In this document: one piece after another, positions 51,465-61,707 of the stretch | How positions within the stretch are numbered: the stretch's first letter is position 1 | Layout of the letters: the number at the start of each line of letters is the position of its first letter | Assembly: GCF_002209555.1 (NCBI RefSeq) | Contig: NZ_NJIF01000003.1 | Location: forward strand, 682,001-746,000 | Reading direction: 5' to 3' | Length of the DNA: 64,000 nucleotides | From: Achromobacter insolitus | GTDB taxonomy: Bacteria; Pseudomonadota; Gammaproteobacteria; Burkholderiales; Burkholderiaceae_B | Notes under the pieces: generated by a model | Seen by the model: only the letters and a program-made list of their open reading frames with translations | Databases searched by the model: none | Told to the model about the DNA's origin: nothing | Program-made: the position numbers and the translations under genes

Positions 51465-52412
51465 TCAATCCGTCAGCAATTGCCAAGCCAGGCGGGCCGC
51501 CGCGCGCGCGCCGTGCCCATCCTGGTCGAAGCGCGGATTGAACTCCGCCATGTCGGCCACGCGCAGCTTGCCGCTGGCCTTGACCCGCAAGACGATTTCC
51601 TCGACCACCGTCAACGGCACCCCGTAAGGAGCCGGCGCCGATACGCCTGGCATGACCGCCGCAGGCAACACGTCCAGATCGATGGTCAGGTACACGTGCC
51701 GCGCCCGGGCAAGCAACGCGTCGACATTGGCCAGGCGCGCCGCCAGATGGCGTTCCTGCATGTCACGGTCCTCGACCCAGATGGCCCCGACCTCGGCCGC
51801 GCGCGCATACAACGCCGGCGTGTTGGCCAGCCGCGATACGCCCAGGCAGGCGTATTGCAGCGCCCGGCCGCGCTCCTCGCAATAACGCGAGATCTGGTCG
51901 AACGGCGTGCCGGAACTCCCGGGGCGTCCGGTGCGCAGGTCAAAGTGCGCATCCAGGTTCAACACCAGCACAGGCTCCGTGTCGCCGTGGGCGTCCAGCC
52001 AGCGCGCCAGGCCCTGGAAGCTGCCCCAGGCGATTTCGTGACCGCCGCCCAGCACCACCGGACGAGCCCCCTGCTCCATCAATTCCGCCACACGCAGGCC
52101 CAACTGCTCCTGGGCGTCTTCCAGCCGGTCGCCCTCGCAGGCCACGTCGCCGGCGTCCAGCAGGCGGGTCAGGCCGTGGGCGGGCAAACCGGCAAGGAAT
52201 TTGCGGATGGCCGGCGGGCCCTCAGCCGCGCCGATGCGACCCTGGTTGCGGGCCACGCCCGCATCGCAAGCAAAGCCCAGCAGCACCGCCTCGCCCTTGC
52301 GCGCCTGACCTGCAGCCGCCTCGACAATGTGCGCCAAGCGACGCGTGTCGCCCTGCTCAGCGCTATCGTCGCGGGCCTTCCACAGGCTTTTGTCGAATTG
52401 CGGCGCCGTCAT
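51465..52412 (-). CDS. hutG: Formimidoylglutamase (HutG-type ureohydrolase)
   Basis: A 315-residue arginase/agmatinase-superfamily enzyme. Mn ligands are visible: [29 protein letters not shown] and [20 protein letters not shown]. The N-terminal [20 protein letters not shown] is characteristic of HutG, which cleaves N-formimidoyl-glutamate to glutamate and formamide in histidine breakdown. It overlaps the ATPase stop by 4 nt. No other hut gene is in the window, so agmatinase-like or guanidino substrates cannot be excluded. A polar amino-acid importer precedes it. Confidence 0.85.
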   Translation of the reverse strand: MTAPQFDKSLWKARDDSAEQGDTRRLAHIVEAAAGQARKGEAVLLGFACDAGVARNQGRIGAAEGPPAIRKFLAGLPAHGLTRLLDAGDVACEGDRLEDAQEQLGLRVAELMEQGARPVVLGGGHEIAWGSFQGLARWLDAHGDTEPVLVLNLDAHFDLRTGRPGSSGTPFDQISRYCEERGRALQYACLGVSRLANTPALYARAAEVGAIWVEDRDMQERHLAARLANVDALLARARHVYLTIDLDVLPAAVMPGVSAPAPYGVPLTVVEEIVLRVKASGKLRVADMAEFNPRFDQDGHGARAAARLAWQLLTD

Positions 52413-53218
52413 GCAGCCCCCTGCCCGGCACTGAGAACCGCCTGCAGGAACTCGCGCGTGCGCGGCTCGCGGGGCTGGGTAAAGATCACGTCGGGCGAAC
52501 CGGATTCCAGGATCACGCCGCCGTCCATCACCGCCACTACGTCCGCCACATCCCGGGCAAAGCCCATTTCGTGCGTGACCACCATCATCGTCATGCCTTC
52601 CTTGGCCAGCAGCTTCATGACCTGCAGCACTTCACCCACCAGTTCCGGATCGAGCGCCGAGGTCGGCTCGTCGAACAGCATGACCTTGGGCTGCATGGCC
52701 AGGGCGCGAGCGATGGCCACTCGCTGCTTTTGCCCGCCGGACAGGCTGGCAGGCATCGCCGACATCTTCTGACCCAGGCCGACCTTGTCCAGCAAGTCCG
52801 CCGCCAGCGCGTTGGCCTCTTCGCGGCCCATGCCGCGCAGCTTGCGCGGTCCAACCGTCACGTTGTCCAGCACCGACAGGTGCGGGAACAGATTGAAGCC
52901 CTGGAACACCATGCCCACCTGCATGCGCAGTTGGTTGAGCTCCGCTTCAGGCAACAGCGTGCCGTGGTCCAGCAGGGTCTGGCCGCAGATGTCGATGGTG
53001 CCGGCCTGCGCGACTTCCAGGCCGTTGCAGCAGCGCAGCAAGGTGCTCTTGCCCGAACCGCTGGGTCCGATCACCACCACCACCTGGGATGGCAGCACGT
53101 CGAAGTCGATGCCGCGCAACACGTCGTGGTCGCCGTAGGACTTGCACAGTCCGCGGATGCGGATCATTTCTTGCAGGTCCGCGGCCTGGGTCGTAGCGGA
53201 ATTCATTGCAGAAGTCAT
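52409..53218 (-). CDS. Polar amino-acid ABC transporter ATP-binding protein (HisP/GlnQ-like)
   Basis: A 269-residue ATPase: Walker [20 protein letters not shown]-loop [18 protein letters not shown], signature [16 protein letters not shown], Walker [21 protein letters not shown] and [17 protein letters not shown]. The start at 53218 lies in an ATGA overlap with the permease stop; an in-frame ATG at 53206 is the alternative. Energises the importer; hutG downstream suggests histidine or a related amino acid. Confidence 0.93.
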   Translation of the reverse strand: MTSAMNSATTQAADLQEMIRIRGLCKSYGDHDVLRGIDFDVLPSQVVVVIGPSGSGKSTLLRCCNGLEVAQAGTIDICGQTLLDHGTLLPEAELNQLRMQVGMVFQGFNLFPHLSVLDNVTVGPRKLRGMGREEANALAADLLDKVGLGQKMSAMPASLSGGQKQRVAIARALAMQPKVMLFDEPTSALDPELVGEVLQVMKLLAKEGMTMMVVTHEMGFARDVADVVAVMDGGVILESGSPDVIFTQPREPRTREFLQAVLSAGQGAA

Positions 53219-53883
53219 TGCACCATCCCCCCCGCGCGCAGGCGGTGTTCAACCTTGCGCAGCACCAGCATGGTGGCCGTGGTCAGGATCAGATAAATCA
53301 GCGCCACCACCAGATAGGTCTCCAGCGAGCGATAGGACACGCTGATGATCTTCTGGCCTTCGTGCATCAGGTCGTGGATCGTCAAGAGCGACACCAGGGC
53401 CGAGTTCTTGATCAGCGCGATGAATTCGTTGCCCAGCGGCGGGATCATGCGCACGACAGCCTGCGGCAGCACGATGATGCGCATGGCCTGGCCCGAGGAC
53501 ATGCCCAGCGAGCGCGCCGCTTCGGTCTGGCCGCGGTCCACCGACTGGATCGCGCCGCGCACGATTTCGGACACGTAGGCGCCCGAGTACATGCCCAGGC
53601 CCAGCACGCCGCAGGCGAACGCCGGCAGGGTGATGCCGAAATGCGGCAGGCCGAAGAACCAGATGAACAACTGCACCAGCAACGGCGTGCCGCGGAACAG
53701 CAGCAGGTAGACGCTGCACAGGTTGTAAATGACGTAGCGCCTGGGGTTCAGGCGCCCCACGCCGACCAGCAGGCCGATGACGCAGGCCAGCAGCAAGGCG
53801 CCCGCGGTCACCTCGACGGTGACCACGGCGCCATTGATCAGCGCGCCGAAGTCGGCAAAGACGGGAGAAAAATCCAGGTTCAT
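53215..53883 (-). CDS. Polar amino-acid ABC transporter permease (HisM/GlnP-like)
   Basis: A 222-residue permease of the HEQRo family: [40 protein letters not shown] and the EAA loop [20 protein letters not shown] with [23 protein letters not shown] 53883 overlaps the binding-protein stop (ATGA). It presumably works as a homodimer because only one permease is encoded. Confidence 0.93.
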   Translation of the reverse strand: MNLDFSPVFADFGALINGAVVTVEVTAGALLLACVIGLLVGVGRLNPRRYVIYNLCSVYLLLFRGTPLLVQLFIWFFGLPHFGITLPAFACGVLGLGMYSGAYVSEIVRGAIQSVDRGQTEAARSLGMSSGQAMRIIVLPQAVVRMIPPLGNEFIALIKNSALVSLLTIHDLMHEGQKIISVSYRSLETYLVVALIYLILTTATMLVLRKVEHRLRAGGMVQ

Positions 53884-54623
53884 TTCGCGGGCGCCTCGAA
53901 CCACTTGTTCACGATGGCCTGGTAGCTGCCGTCGGCCTTCAGCTTTTGCAGCGCGGCGTTCAGGTCACGAGTCAGCTCAGGCTTGCTCTTGGGCACGGCG
54001 ATGCCGTAATCCTCGGTGGTGATCTGCTCGGCCAGCACGGTCAGGTCCGGCGTGCTCTGGGCGAACAGCTTGGCGGCGGGCTTACCCGTCACGGCCGCTT
54101 CCGCGCGTCCGATCTGCACCAGATTGAACATCTCCTGGTTCTTCTCGACTTCCACGCGCTGCACCGACGGATAGTGTTCCTTCAGGTAGTTGACCGACTT
54201 CGTGCCCACCTGCACCGACACCTTGCGGCCGTCCAGATCCTTCAGCGTCTTGACCGGGCCGTCCTTCTTGGTCATGACGACCAGGCCGCCCGCGTAGTAG
54301 GGATCGGTAAAGTCCACGACCTTGGCCCGTTCCGGCGTGATGTAGATCGCGGACACGGCGATGTCGGCGCGGCCGGCCTGCAGGGCGGGAATCAGGCCCT
54401 TGAAATCGATGTCGATCCATTCGACTTTCTTGCCCATGGCGCCGGCCAGCGCTTCCACCAGTTCGATGTCGAATCCGGTGCGCTTGCCGTCCTTGACGAA
54501 CTCCATCGGCGGGAAGGTCGCGTCGGTGACGGCGCGTATGGTTTCCTGGGCGAACGCCGGACCGGCGCTCCAGGCGAAGCCCAGCGTCAGGGCGGCGGTC
54601 AGCAGTGTGCGACGAGTGGTCAT
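53880..54623 (-). CDS. Polar amino-acid ABC transporter substrate-binding protein
   Basis: A 247-residue type II binding protein (SBP_bac_3) with a signal peptide ending AGPAFA-Q. Ligand-site elements include RAVTDATFPPMEFVKDGKRT, GFDIELVEALAGAMGKKVEW, DIAVSAIYITPERAKVVDFT and VSVQVGTKSVNYLKEHYPS. The group binds His, Lys/Arg, Gln or cystine. Linked by overlaps to permease, ATPase and hutG. First gene of that coupled set. Confidence 0.93.
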   Translation of the reverse strand: MTTRRTLLTAALTLGFAWSAGPAFAQETIRAVTDATFPPMEFVKDGKRTGFDIELVEALAGAMGKKVEWIDIDFKGLIPALQAGRADIAVSAIYITPERAKVVDFTDPYYAGGLVVMTKKDGPVKTLKDLDGRKVSVQVGTKSVNYLKEHYPSVQRVEVEKNQEMFNLVQIGRAEAAVTGKPAAKLFAQSTPDLTVLAEQITTEDYGIAVPKSKPELTRDLNAALQKLKADGSYQAIVNKWFEAPAK

Positions 54624-54697
54624 GGTAGGTCCTCTATGGAATTGGGATACGGCGGTCGGGTGTCTAGGGGTACGGCGTGGAAAAGAAGAAGGCAGTC

Positions 54698-55444
54698 TTA
54701 ATGGGCTTGCAGCTTCGCCGAGATGCGCCGGGCCGCAGCCACGGTCATTTCGGTCAAGGCCTCGGGCCGCTGGGCGGCCCGGGTGGACGGCGCCATCAGC
54801 GTGATCGAAGCCACGGCCTGGTTGGCGCGTTGAAAAATGGGCACGCTGACGCCCCAGACGCCGGCGTCGACCTCGCTGTCGGTCACGGCGTAGCCCTGGG
54901 CGCGGATGGTTTCAAGCTCGTGTCCGAGACGGGTGGCATCGACGCCAGCCTCGGCCGCCAGGTACGCCAGCGCCGCCTGCAGGCGCGCCAACGGCATAAA
55001 GGCCAGGAGCGATTTGGCGGACGCTCCGCGCGCCAGCGGCAGGCCCCGTCCCTTGGTGAAGGAACAGCGCAGCGGATGCTGGCTTTCGATCATGTCCAGG
55101 CACACCGCCTGGTCCTTGACCGCCACCAGCAGCCCTATGGTTTCGCCGGAAGCGGCGGCCAGCGCAGCCAGGTCGGGCTGGGCTTCATGGATCAGGAACG
55201 AGGACTGGTCAAAACCCCAAGCCAGTTGCACGCACAGCGGGCCGGGGCCGTACTCGCCATCGTGCTCGGCGACGAACCCCCAGCGCTTGAGCAGCGCGAC
55301 CTGGCGGTACAGGGTGCTCTGCGCCAAGCCAGTCTGCTCGGCCAGGGCAGCGATGCTGAGGGGGCCGTCATGCCTGGCCAGGGTCGCCAGCACATACAGC
55401 ACGCGGTCCGCGCCCGCCCCCACCGATTGATCCGCTTTCAACAT
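54698..55444 (-). CDS. IclR-family transcriptional regulator
   Basis: A 248-residue IclR protein: RVLYVLATLARHDGPLSIAA, QTGLAQSTLYRQVALLKRWG in the winged helix, and a C-terminal effector domain (PLARGASAKSLLAFMPLARL, TDSEVDAGVWGVSVPIFQR). ATG 55444 is 5 nt after TTTGGAG. It lies 74 bp upstream of the amino-acid importer in the same direction and probably regulates it. It is unrelated in position to the other IclR gene at 28.5 kb. Confidence 0.92.
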   Translation of the reverse strand: MLKADQSVGAGADRVLYVLATLARHDGPLSIAALAEQTGLAQSTLYRQVALLKRWGFVAEHDGEYGPGPLCVQLAWGFDQSSFLIHEAQPDLAALAAASGETIGLLVAVKDQAVCLDMIESQHPLRCSFTKGRGLPLARGASAKSLLAFMPLARLQAALAYLAAEAGVDATRLGHELETIRAQGYAVTDSEVDAGVWGVSVPIFQRANQAVASITLMAPSTRAAQRPEALTEMTVAAARRISAKLQAH

Positions 55445-55545
55445 TTGGCTCCAAACTAACGGAGCGCAGATTATCAATTTATGGCTTTCAGATCGCTTTT
55501 TATTCCCGAATACTGAGAATTACTGGGGAAAACCCCGAAAGGCGG

Positions 55546-55573
55546 ACACAAAAAAGGCGCCCGAAGGCGCCGA
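55546..55573 (-). terminator. UUCG-loop intrinsic terminator of the Liv-amidase operon
   Basis: Read leftward: GGCGCC-TTCG-GGCGCC (55556-55571) followed by TTTTTTGTG. The stable UUCG tetraloop and T6 tract make it a textbook terminator 72 bp past the amidase stop. Confidence 0.92.
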
Positions 55574-55644
55574 AGGATCCGCCGCGCCCCGGCGGAACGC
55601 GTCGGATCATTCCATGATTCCTCGTAGCGACCGGTGCGGCTCGG

Positions 55645-56997
55645 TCAGACCTGATGGGCCGTGGAACCCAGGATGCGCTCCGCGCAGCGTGCCCAGTACA
55701 GCAGCCGGGCGTCCTCTTTCACGAAGCCGACCATCTGGAAACCCAGCGGCAAGCCGTTGGGTCCGCGTGCAACCGGCAGGGTGATGGACGGGTTATGCAG
55801 TAGCGACCAAATGCGTATGAAGGCCGAACTCCCCGTGGTGCTGGCCGGCGGCGCCTCTCCCAGCGTGGAAGGCATGGCTACCGCGTCCACGTCGCGCGCC
55901 GCGTCGTAGAAGGCCCGGCGGCAGGCGTCGGCGGCATCCAGCGCCCCCGCGTAGTCGGCGGCGGACAGCCCCTCGCCCATGGTCAGGTACTCGATCAGCC
56001 CGGGATCGCAGCGCGCCGCGTGGTCACGCTTGATCGCGGCGTACTCGCGCGCGAGGTCGTAGGCCATGATCACGTCCTGCGCCTCTCCCATGGTGTCGAA
56101 CGCCGCCGGCATTTCCAGCTCCGTGACCTTCACGCCAGCGGCCGACAGCCCGCGCAGGTTGGCCTCGAAGCTATCGCGCATGCAGGGTTCCGTGTCCGCC
56201 CAATCCTTCGGACGCCATACGCCCACGCGGAAATCGCTGCGCAGCGCCGAGGCGGGGTCGTAACGCGGGTCCCCGGTAAAGGCGCGCATGAACAAGGCCG
56301 CGTCGTCCACCGACCGCGCGATCGGTCCGATCACGTCCAGCACCCGCGAATAGCGCCGGATCGCCACGTAGGGAATGGCGTCCAGTGTGGGCTTGAACCC
56401 CACCGCACCGCAGAACGCCGAGGGGCGCAGGATCGAGCCCGCGGTCTGCGTGCCGATGGACAATGGCGTCATGAAGTCGGCCACCGCGGCCGCAGAACCC
56501 GCGGAAGACGCGGCCGGCGTGCGGGTCAGGTCGTGCGGGTTGCGCGCCGGTCCCGGCAGCATGATGGCGTGGCGCGACACGGTATTCTTGCCCAGCAGAT
56601 TGAAGCCCAGGTCGTGCGCCTGAGTCACCACGGGCGCGTCGGCCTGTGGCTGGCGGCCGGGAAAGATTTCCGGGTCGCCCAGCTCGGTAGGCATGGACGC
56701 CGTGTCGATGGTGTCCTTGATGCCCAACGGCACGCCATCCAGCGGACGCTGCCGGCCATGGCGGTCCCACTCGCGGGCGCGGGCCAGCGCGCCCTCGGCG
56801 TCCACCCGAACCCAGGCCTTGACGCCGCCATTGCGCTCCTCGATGCGGTCCAGGCAGGCGCGCGCCCAGGCCTCGCAGGTCAGTTTGCCCTGCTCCAGGG
56901 CAGCCAGCCCCTGGACGGCGGTCAAGGCAGCGATGGCGCTGGGTGCCGGGCGGCTTACGGCGGACGCCGCGGAAGCTATTGTGTCGGAAGTACGCAA
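55645..56997 (-). CDS. Amidase-signature-family hydrolase
   Basis: A 450-residue amidase. The Ser-cisSer-Lys triad is visible: Lys in PLGIKDTIDTASMP, cis-Ser in AASSAGSAAAVADFMTPL, and the nucleophile Ser in TQTAGSILRPSAFCGAVGFK. The Gly-Gly-Ser-Ser usually found is Ala-Ser-Ser here. It hydrolyses a small carboxamide or a related ester. The start is TTG 56997, placed 7 nt after AGGAG; no ATG occurs before the amidase core. Last gene of the Liv operon, so the imported or intermediate compound likely contains an amide. Confidence 0.9.
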   Translation of the reverse strand: MRTSDTIASAASAVSRPAPSAIAALTAVQGLAALEQGKLTCEAWARACLDRIEERNGGVKAWVRVDAEGALARAREWDRHGRQRPLDGVPLGIKDTIDTASMPTELGDPEIFPGRQPQADAPVVTQAHDLGFNLLGKNTVSRHAIMLPGPARNPHDLTRTPAASSAGSAAAVADFMTPLSIGTQTAGSILRPSAFCGAVGFKPTLDAIPYVAIRRYSRVLDVIGPIARSVDDAALFMRAFTGDPRYDPASALRSDFRVGVWRPKDWADTEPCMRDSFEANLRGLSAAGVKVTELEMPAAFDTMGEAQDVIMAYDLAREYAAIKRDHAARCDPGLIEYLTMGEGLSAADYAGALDAADACRRAFYDAARDVDAVAMPSTLGEAPPASTTGSSAFIRIWSLLHNPSITLPVARGPNGLPLGFQMVGFVKEDARLLYWARCAERILGSTAHQV

Positions 56998-57043
56998 GTT
57001 GCAGCTCCTGGAAGAACGTTAGGAATTGAGGGGCCCCGGACTC

Positions 57044-57787
57044 TCAGGCGGCGGAGCCGCCTTGCGGACGATCTGCCGCTGGATGACCGGCCCGGCCGAT
57101 GTACAGATCGCTCATGTGCTGGTTGGCCAGCAGCGCCTGTCCCGTATCGGTCAGCACGATGCGGCCGGAATCGAGGATGTAGCCGCGGTCGCTGAACGCC
57201 AGCGCCTGGCGCGCGCGCTGCTCCACCATCAACACGCCCACGCCAATCTGCGGCAGGCGCCTCACTTCGGCGAACACCTGCTCGGTCAATGCCGGCGACA
57301 AGGCGGCCGAAGGCTCGTCCAGCACCATCAAGCGCGGCGAAGACATCAGCGCGCGCGCAAAGGCCAGCTGTTGGCGCTCGCCGCCGGACAGGTTCTCGGC
57401 ATGCGTCTTGCGCCGGCCGGCCAGCGCGGGAAACAGGTCGAACATGTCGCGGATACGCTTTTCGCGCGCCTGCACGTGCTCGACCACCTGCAGGTTCTCA
57501 AGCACGGTCAGCGCGCCGAACACATTGCGCACCTGCGGCACGTACGAAATGCCGATGCGCACGCGCTCCTCTACCGGCAGCGCAAGCAGGTCCCGGCCGT
57601 CAAAGGTCATGGTCCCGGCAATGCGCGGCAACAGCCCCATCACCGCCTTGACCAGCGTGGACTTGCCGGCGCCATTGGTGCCAGCGATGGTGACGATCTC
57701 GCGCGGCGCCACGGTCATGTCGATGCCGGACACGATATCAACCTCGGCATAGCCGCCGGACAGGCCCTGCATGACGAGCTGGCTCAT
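57044..57787 (-). CDS. Branched-chain-type ABC transporter ATP-binding protein (LivF-like)
   Basis: A 247-residue ATPase with LivF features: Walker A GTNGAGKSTLVKAVMGLL, signature LSGGERQQLAFARALM, Walker B LMVLDEPSAALSPAL and GVLMVEQRARQALAFSDRGY. Its start overlaps the LivG-like stop by 4 nt (57784-57787). Partner ATPase of the Liv-type importer. Confidence 0.94.
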   Translation of the reverse strand: MSQLVMQGLSGGYAEVDIVSGIDMTVAPREIVTIAGTNGAGKSTLVKAVMGLLPRIAGTMTFDGRDLLALPVEERVRIGISYVPQVRNVFGALTVLENLQVVEHVQAREKRIRDMFDLFPALAGRRKTHAENLSGGERQQLAFARALMSSPRLMVLDEPSAALSPALTEQVFAEVRRLPQIGVGVLMVEQRARQALAFSDRGYILDSGRIVLTDTGQALLANQHMSDLYIGRAGHPAADRPQGGSAA

Positions 57788-58545
57788 ATCACTCCTCCCA
57801 TGTACGCTTCGCGCACCTGTTCGTTGGCCAGGACTGCATCCGGCGTCCCTTCGGCGATGACGCGCCCGCGGTCCATGACGTACATGCGCGGCACGATGCG
57901 CGCCAGTTCTTCCAGGTTGTGCTCGATGATGGCGACAGTCAGGCCGCGCTGGTTCAGTTCCACGATGCGCGCAGACAGCTCTTCGATCAGCACCGGGTTG
58001 ACGCCCGCGAACGGTTCGTCCAACAGGATGCAGCGCGGCTCCAGCATCAGCAGCCGCCCCAGCTCCAGCAGTTTTTTCTGCCCGCCCGACAGCTTGCCGG
58101 CCGGCTCGTCCGCCACCCGCGCCAGATTCAGGAACGCCAACAGCTCATGCACGCGCTCGGCGTTGCGGGCTTCCTCCCGCGCCACTTCGCGGCGCGCGAA
58201 CACCAGCGCCGCCAGTTTTTCACCACGCTGGTCCGGCGCCGCGGCCATCATGTTGTCAAAGACCGTCAGCTGGCTGAACTCGCGCGGCACCTGGAAAGTG
58301 CGCGCCAGGCCCCGACGCACACGCTGGTGCACGGCGATGCCCGTGATGTCTTCGTCCGCGAAGCGCACCGAGCCGGCAGTGGGCGGGATATAACCCGTCA
58401 CCACCGAGAACAGCGTGCTTTTGCCCGCGCCGTTGGTGCCGATCACGCCGACCAGCTCGCCCTTGCGCACCTCCAGCGACACGTCGTCCAGCGCCTTGAA
58501 GCCGCCAAAGCTGGCGCTGAGCCCTTTTATGGAAAGCAGCGTCAT
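57784..58545 (-). CDS. Branched-chain-type ABC transporter ATP-binding protein (LivG-like)
   Basis: A 253-residue ATPase: LLSIKGLSASFGGFKALDDV, Walker A GTNGAGKSTLFSVVTGYI, ARTFQVPREFSQLTVFDNMM, signature LSGGQKKLLELGRLLM and Walker B CILLDEPFAGVNPVL. Three bases separate it from the permease stop upstream. Standard LivG length and motifs. Confidence 0.94.
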   Translation of the reverse strand: MTLLSIKGLSASFGGFKALDDVSLEVRKGELVGVIGTNGAGKSTLFSVVTGYIPPTAGSVRFADEDITGIAVHQRVRRGLARTFQVPREFSQLTVFDNMMAAAPDQRGEKLAALVFARREVAREEARNAERVHELLAFLNLARVADEPAGKLSGGQKKLLELGRLLMLEPRCILLDEPFAGVNPVLIEELSARIVELNQRGLTVAIIEHNLEELARIVPRMYVMDRGRVIAEGTPDAVLANEQVREAYMGGVI

Positions 58546-58548
58546 GCC

Positions 58549-59445
<897 letters not shown>

Positions 59446-59449
59446 GATT

Positions 59450-60325
59450 TCACCTCGCCGCCATCGGACGGCCGAAGATACCCTGAGGACGCAGCAGCAG
59501 CACGCACAGCAGCACCGCGAAGGCGAACACGATCTTGTAGGCGGGCCCGACCACCAGGCTGGCCACTTCCTGCGCAATGCTGAACACCATGATCCCGACG
59601 ATGGCGCCCACCGGATTGCCGATGCCGCCCAGGATGACCGCCGCGAACATCGGCATCAGTAGCTCCCAGCCCAGCTCGGGAATCACCACCGCCTTGATGC
59701 CCAGCAGCACGCCCCCCAAGCCGCAGTAGGCTCCGGCGATGGTCCAGAGGGTGACCATCACGCGCCGCCCGCGTATGCCGCTGGCCGCGGCGAGTTCGGG
59801 GTTGTCAGCCACCGCCCGCATGCGCCGCCCGGTCGGCGTCAGGTGCATCAGGCCGAATACCAGCGCCAGCGCCGCCACCGCCGTGCCGACGATGTACAAG
59901 TCGGTGGGCAGGATGCGCACGCCGCCGAAATTCCAGGCGCGCGTAAGCGGCAGATCGAAGGTGTACTGGTCCTGCCCGGCAAAGAACGTAATCGTGCTGC
60001 GCAGGGCGAACGCCACGCCGATGGACGCGATCAGGCGCGACACGTTCGAGCGAGACTCCAGCGGCCGGAACACCCAGGCATAGAAAAACAGGCTGACCAG
60101 GGTGGTCGCGGCGACGGCGGCCAGGCCGCCCGCCAACATCGAACCGCCAGCCAGCGCCTGAGTGAAGACGGCCGCGTAGGCGCCCAACGTCATGTAGTCG
60201 CCGCTGGCGGCATTGGGAAAGCGGGCGATGCCGAACACCAGCGTGATCGCCAGTGCCGGCAAGGCCAGCAGCATCCCGATCACAACGCCGTTGATCGCGG
60301 CGTTGATGACGGTGATTGCATCCAT
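59450..60325 (-). CDS. Branched-chain-type ABC transporter permease (LivH-like)
   Basis: A 291-residue permease: MLLALPALAITLVFGIARFP, NAASGDYMTLGAYAAVFT, the coupling helix GRRMRAVADNPELAAASGIR, and FAAVILGGIGNPVGAIVGIM. Typical LivH. It follows the binding-protein gene by 27 bp. Confidence 0.94.
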   Translation of the reverse strand: MDAITVINAAINGVVIGMLLALPALAITLVFGIARFPNAASGDYMTLGAYAAVFTQALAGGSMLAGGLAAVAATTLVSLFFYAWVFRPLESRSNVSRLIASIGVAFALRSTITFFAGQDQYTFDLPLTRAWNFGGVRILPTDLYIVGTAVAALALVFGLMHLTPTGRRMRAVADNPELAAASGIRGRRVMVTLWTIAGAYCGLGGVLLGIKAVVIPELGWELLMPMFAAVILGGIGNPVGAIVGIMVFSIAQEVASLVVGPAYKIVFAFAVLLCVLLLRPQGIFGRPMAAR

Positions 60326-60352
60326 TCTTGTGTTCCCCTAGTGTTTTTATCG

Positions 60353-61588
60353 TCAGACCTGGCCGGCGATGACTTCTTTCAGCACCAGCTTGCCGTCGCG
60401 GATGTCAAAAACGCCGAAATCCGGCACGGTCTCGCCGTGTTTGCCGAAGTCCAGACGCGAGGACGCGCCGTCATAGTCCACCGGCTTGCCGGCGCGCAGC
60501 AGCGCCTGGCCCTGCGCGAAGCCGCTGACCTTTTCCCCGCCGCCCTGCGCGGTCACGGCGCGGATCTTGCCGTTGATGGCGGCCACGTCCGCGGTCGGCC
60601 CCGCCGCCTCGATGGCAAGCGCCAGCGTGATCACCATGTCGTAGGACTGCGAAGCAAAGATGTCCGGTTCGCGCTTCATGCGCTTGCGGAATTCGGCCGC
60701 GAAATGCTTGTAGGCCTGATGCTCGTGCGCGGCGACGTTCGAAATCGAGATGATGCCCTCGGTGGCCTCCTTGCCCAGCGCCTTCACCAGGTCCTCGTTG
60801 GCAGTCCAGCCGGGCATGATGAACTTGCAGTCCTGGCCTGTCTGGAACCACTCTTTAAGGATGATGGTGGCATCGGGCCGATATGCGCTCAGCGAGATCA
60901 CGTCGGGTTTGGAGGCCAGCACCTTGGTCAGTTCGGTGCGGTAGGTGGTCTGGTTGGGTTCGTAGATGGTGAAGGCGCTGACCTGCCCGCCCTTCTCCTG
61001 CCAGGCATCCCGGAAGTAGTTGGCCTGGCCGACGAAGGTCGAGTTATTGAAGGCCATGACCGCCGGCCGCTTGAAGCCGCGCTGGCGCGCCACTTCGGCA
61101 AAGGCGCGGCCGAACACGGCATTGGACGCCTGGTACATCCAGGCCAGGCCGAGCTTGTTCTCGGTCAGCATTTCCGGCGCGCCGCAGGTGTTCATGGTGA
61201 TGAGGCCCGCCGCGTTGGTGATGGGCATGGCGGCCAGGCCGACTGACGATGGCCAGATTCCGACCACCGCCTCGACCTTATTGATTTCAATCAGCTTCTT
61301 GACCGCCAGCACGGCGGCGTCGGGCTTGGTCTGGTCATCTTCGGCGTATAGCTGGATCTTCCGGCCGGCCGCGCCGCCGGCGGCATTGACCTCGTCGATG
61401 GCGATCTTGATGGCTTCCAGCATGGCCGGCCCATAGGGGCCGCCGACGCCGGTGATGGAGTTGAGCGCTCCCAGGCGGAACGGCTGGGCCGACTGCGCCC
61501 GGACCAGGGAGGGAACGGCGCCGCAGGCGGCCAGCGCTGCGCTGGCCGCGATAAAGCCGCGGCGGGAGAGATGGATGGGCTGTGTCAT
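60353..61588 (-). CDS. Branched-chain-type ABC transporter substrate-binding protein (LivK-like)
   Basis: A 411-residue binding protein with a Tat-like signal (HLSRRGFIAASAALAACGAV, cut after VRA-QSAQ). The Peripla_BP_6 fold is evident: FRLGALNSITGVGGPYGPAM, AIDEVNAAGGAAGRKIQLYA, EDDQTKPDAAVLAVKKLIEI, VEAVVGIWPSSVGLAAMPIT. ATG 61588 follows AAGGA by 6 nt. Ligand unknown, but the operon enzymes point to an organic acid or amide and not a branched-chain amino acid. Confidence 0.93.
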   Translation of the reverse strand: MTQPIHLSRRGFIAASAALAACGAVPSLVRAQSAQPFRLGALNSITGVGGPYGPAMLEAIKIAIDEVNAAGGAAGRKIQLYAEDDQTKPDAAVLAVKKLIEINKVEAVVGIWPSSVGLAAMPITNAAGLITMNTCGAPEMLTENKLGLAWMYQASNAVFGRAFAEVARQRGFKRPAVMAFNNSTFVGQANYFRDAWQEKGGQVSAFTIYEPNQTTYRTELTKVLASKPDVISLSAYRPDATIILKEWFQTGQDCKFIMPGWTANEDLVKALGKEATEGIISISNVAAHEHQAYKHFAAEFRKRMKREPDIFASQSYDMVITLALAIEAAGPTADVAAINGKIRAVTAQGGGEKVSGFAQGQALLRAGKPVDYDGASSRLDFGKHGETVPDFGVFDIRDGKLVLKEVIAGQV

Positions 61589-61707
61589 GAAGGTTCCTTG
61601 CGGCGTGAACATCTTTGTTCAACTTCGAATAGCCGCCGGCGTGCGCGACGCCGGCGTCCCCTTGGAGCTTGGATACGACTTCGGTACTGCCTGCTGCGAT
61701 TTGCCTG

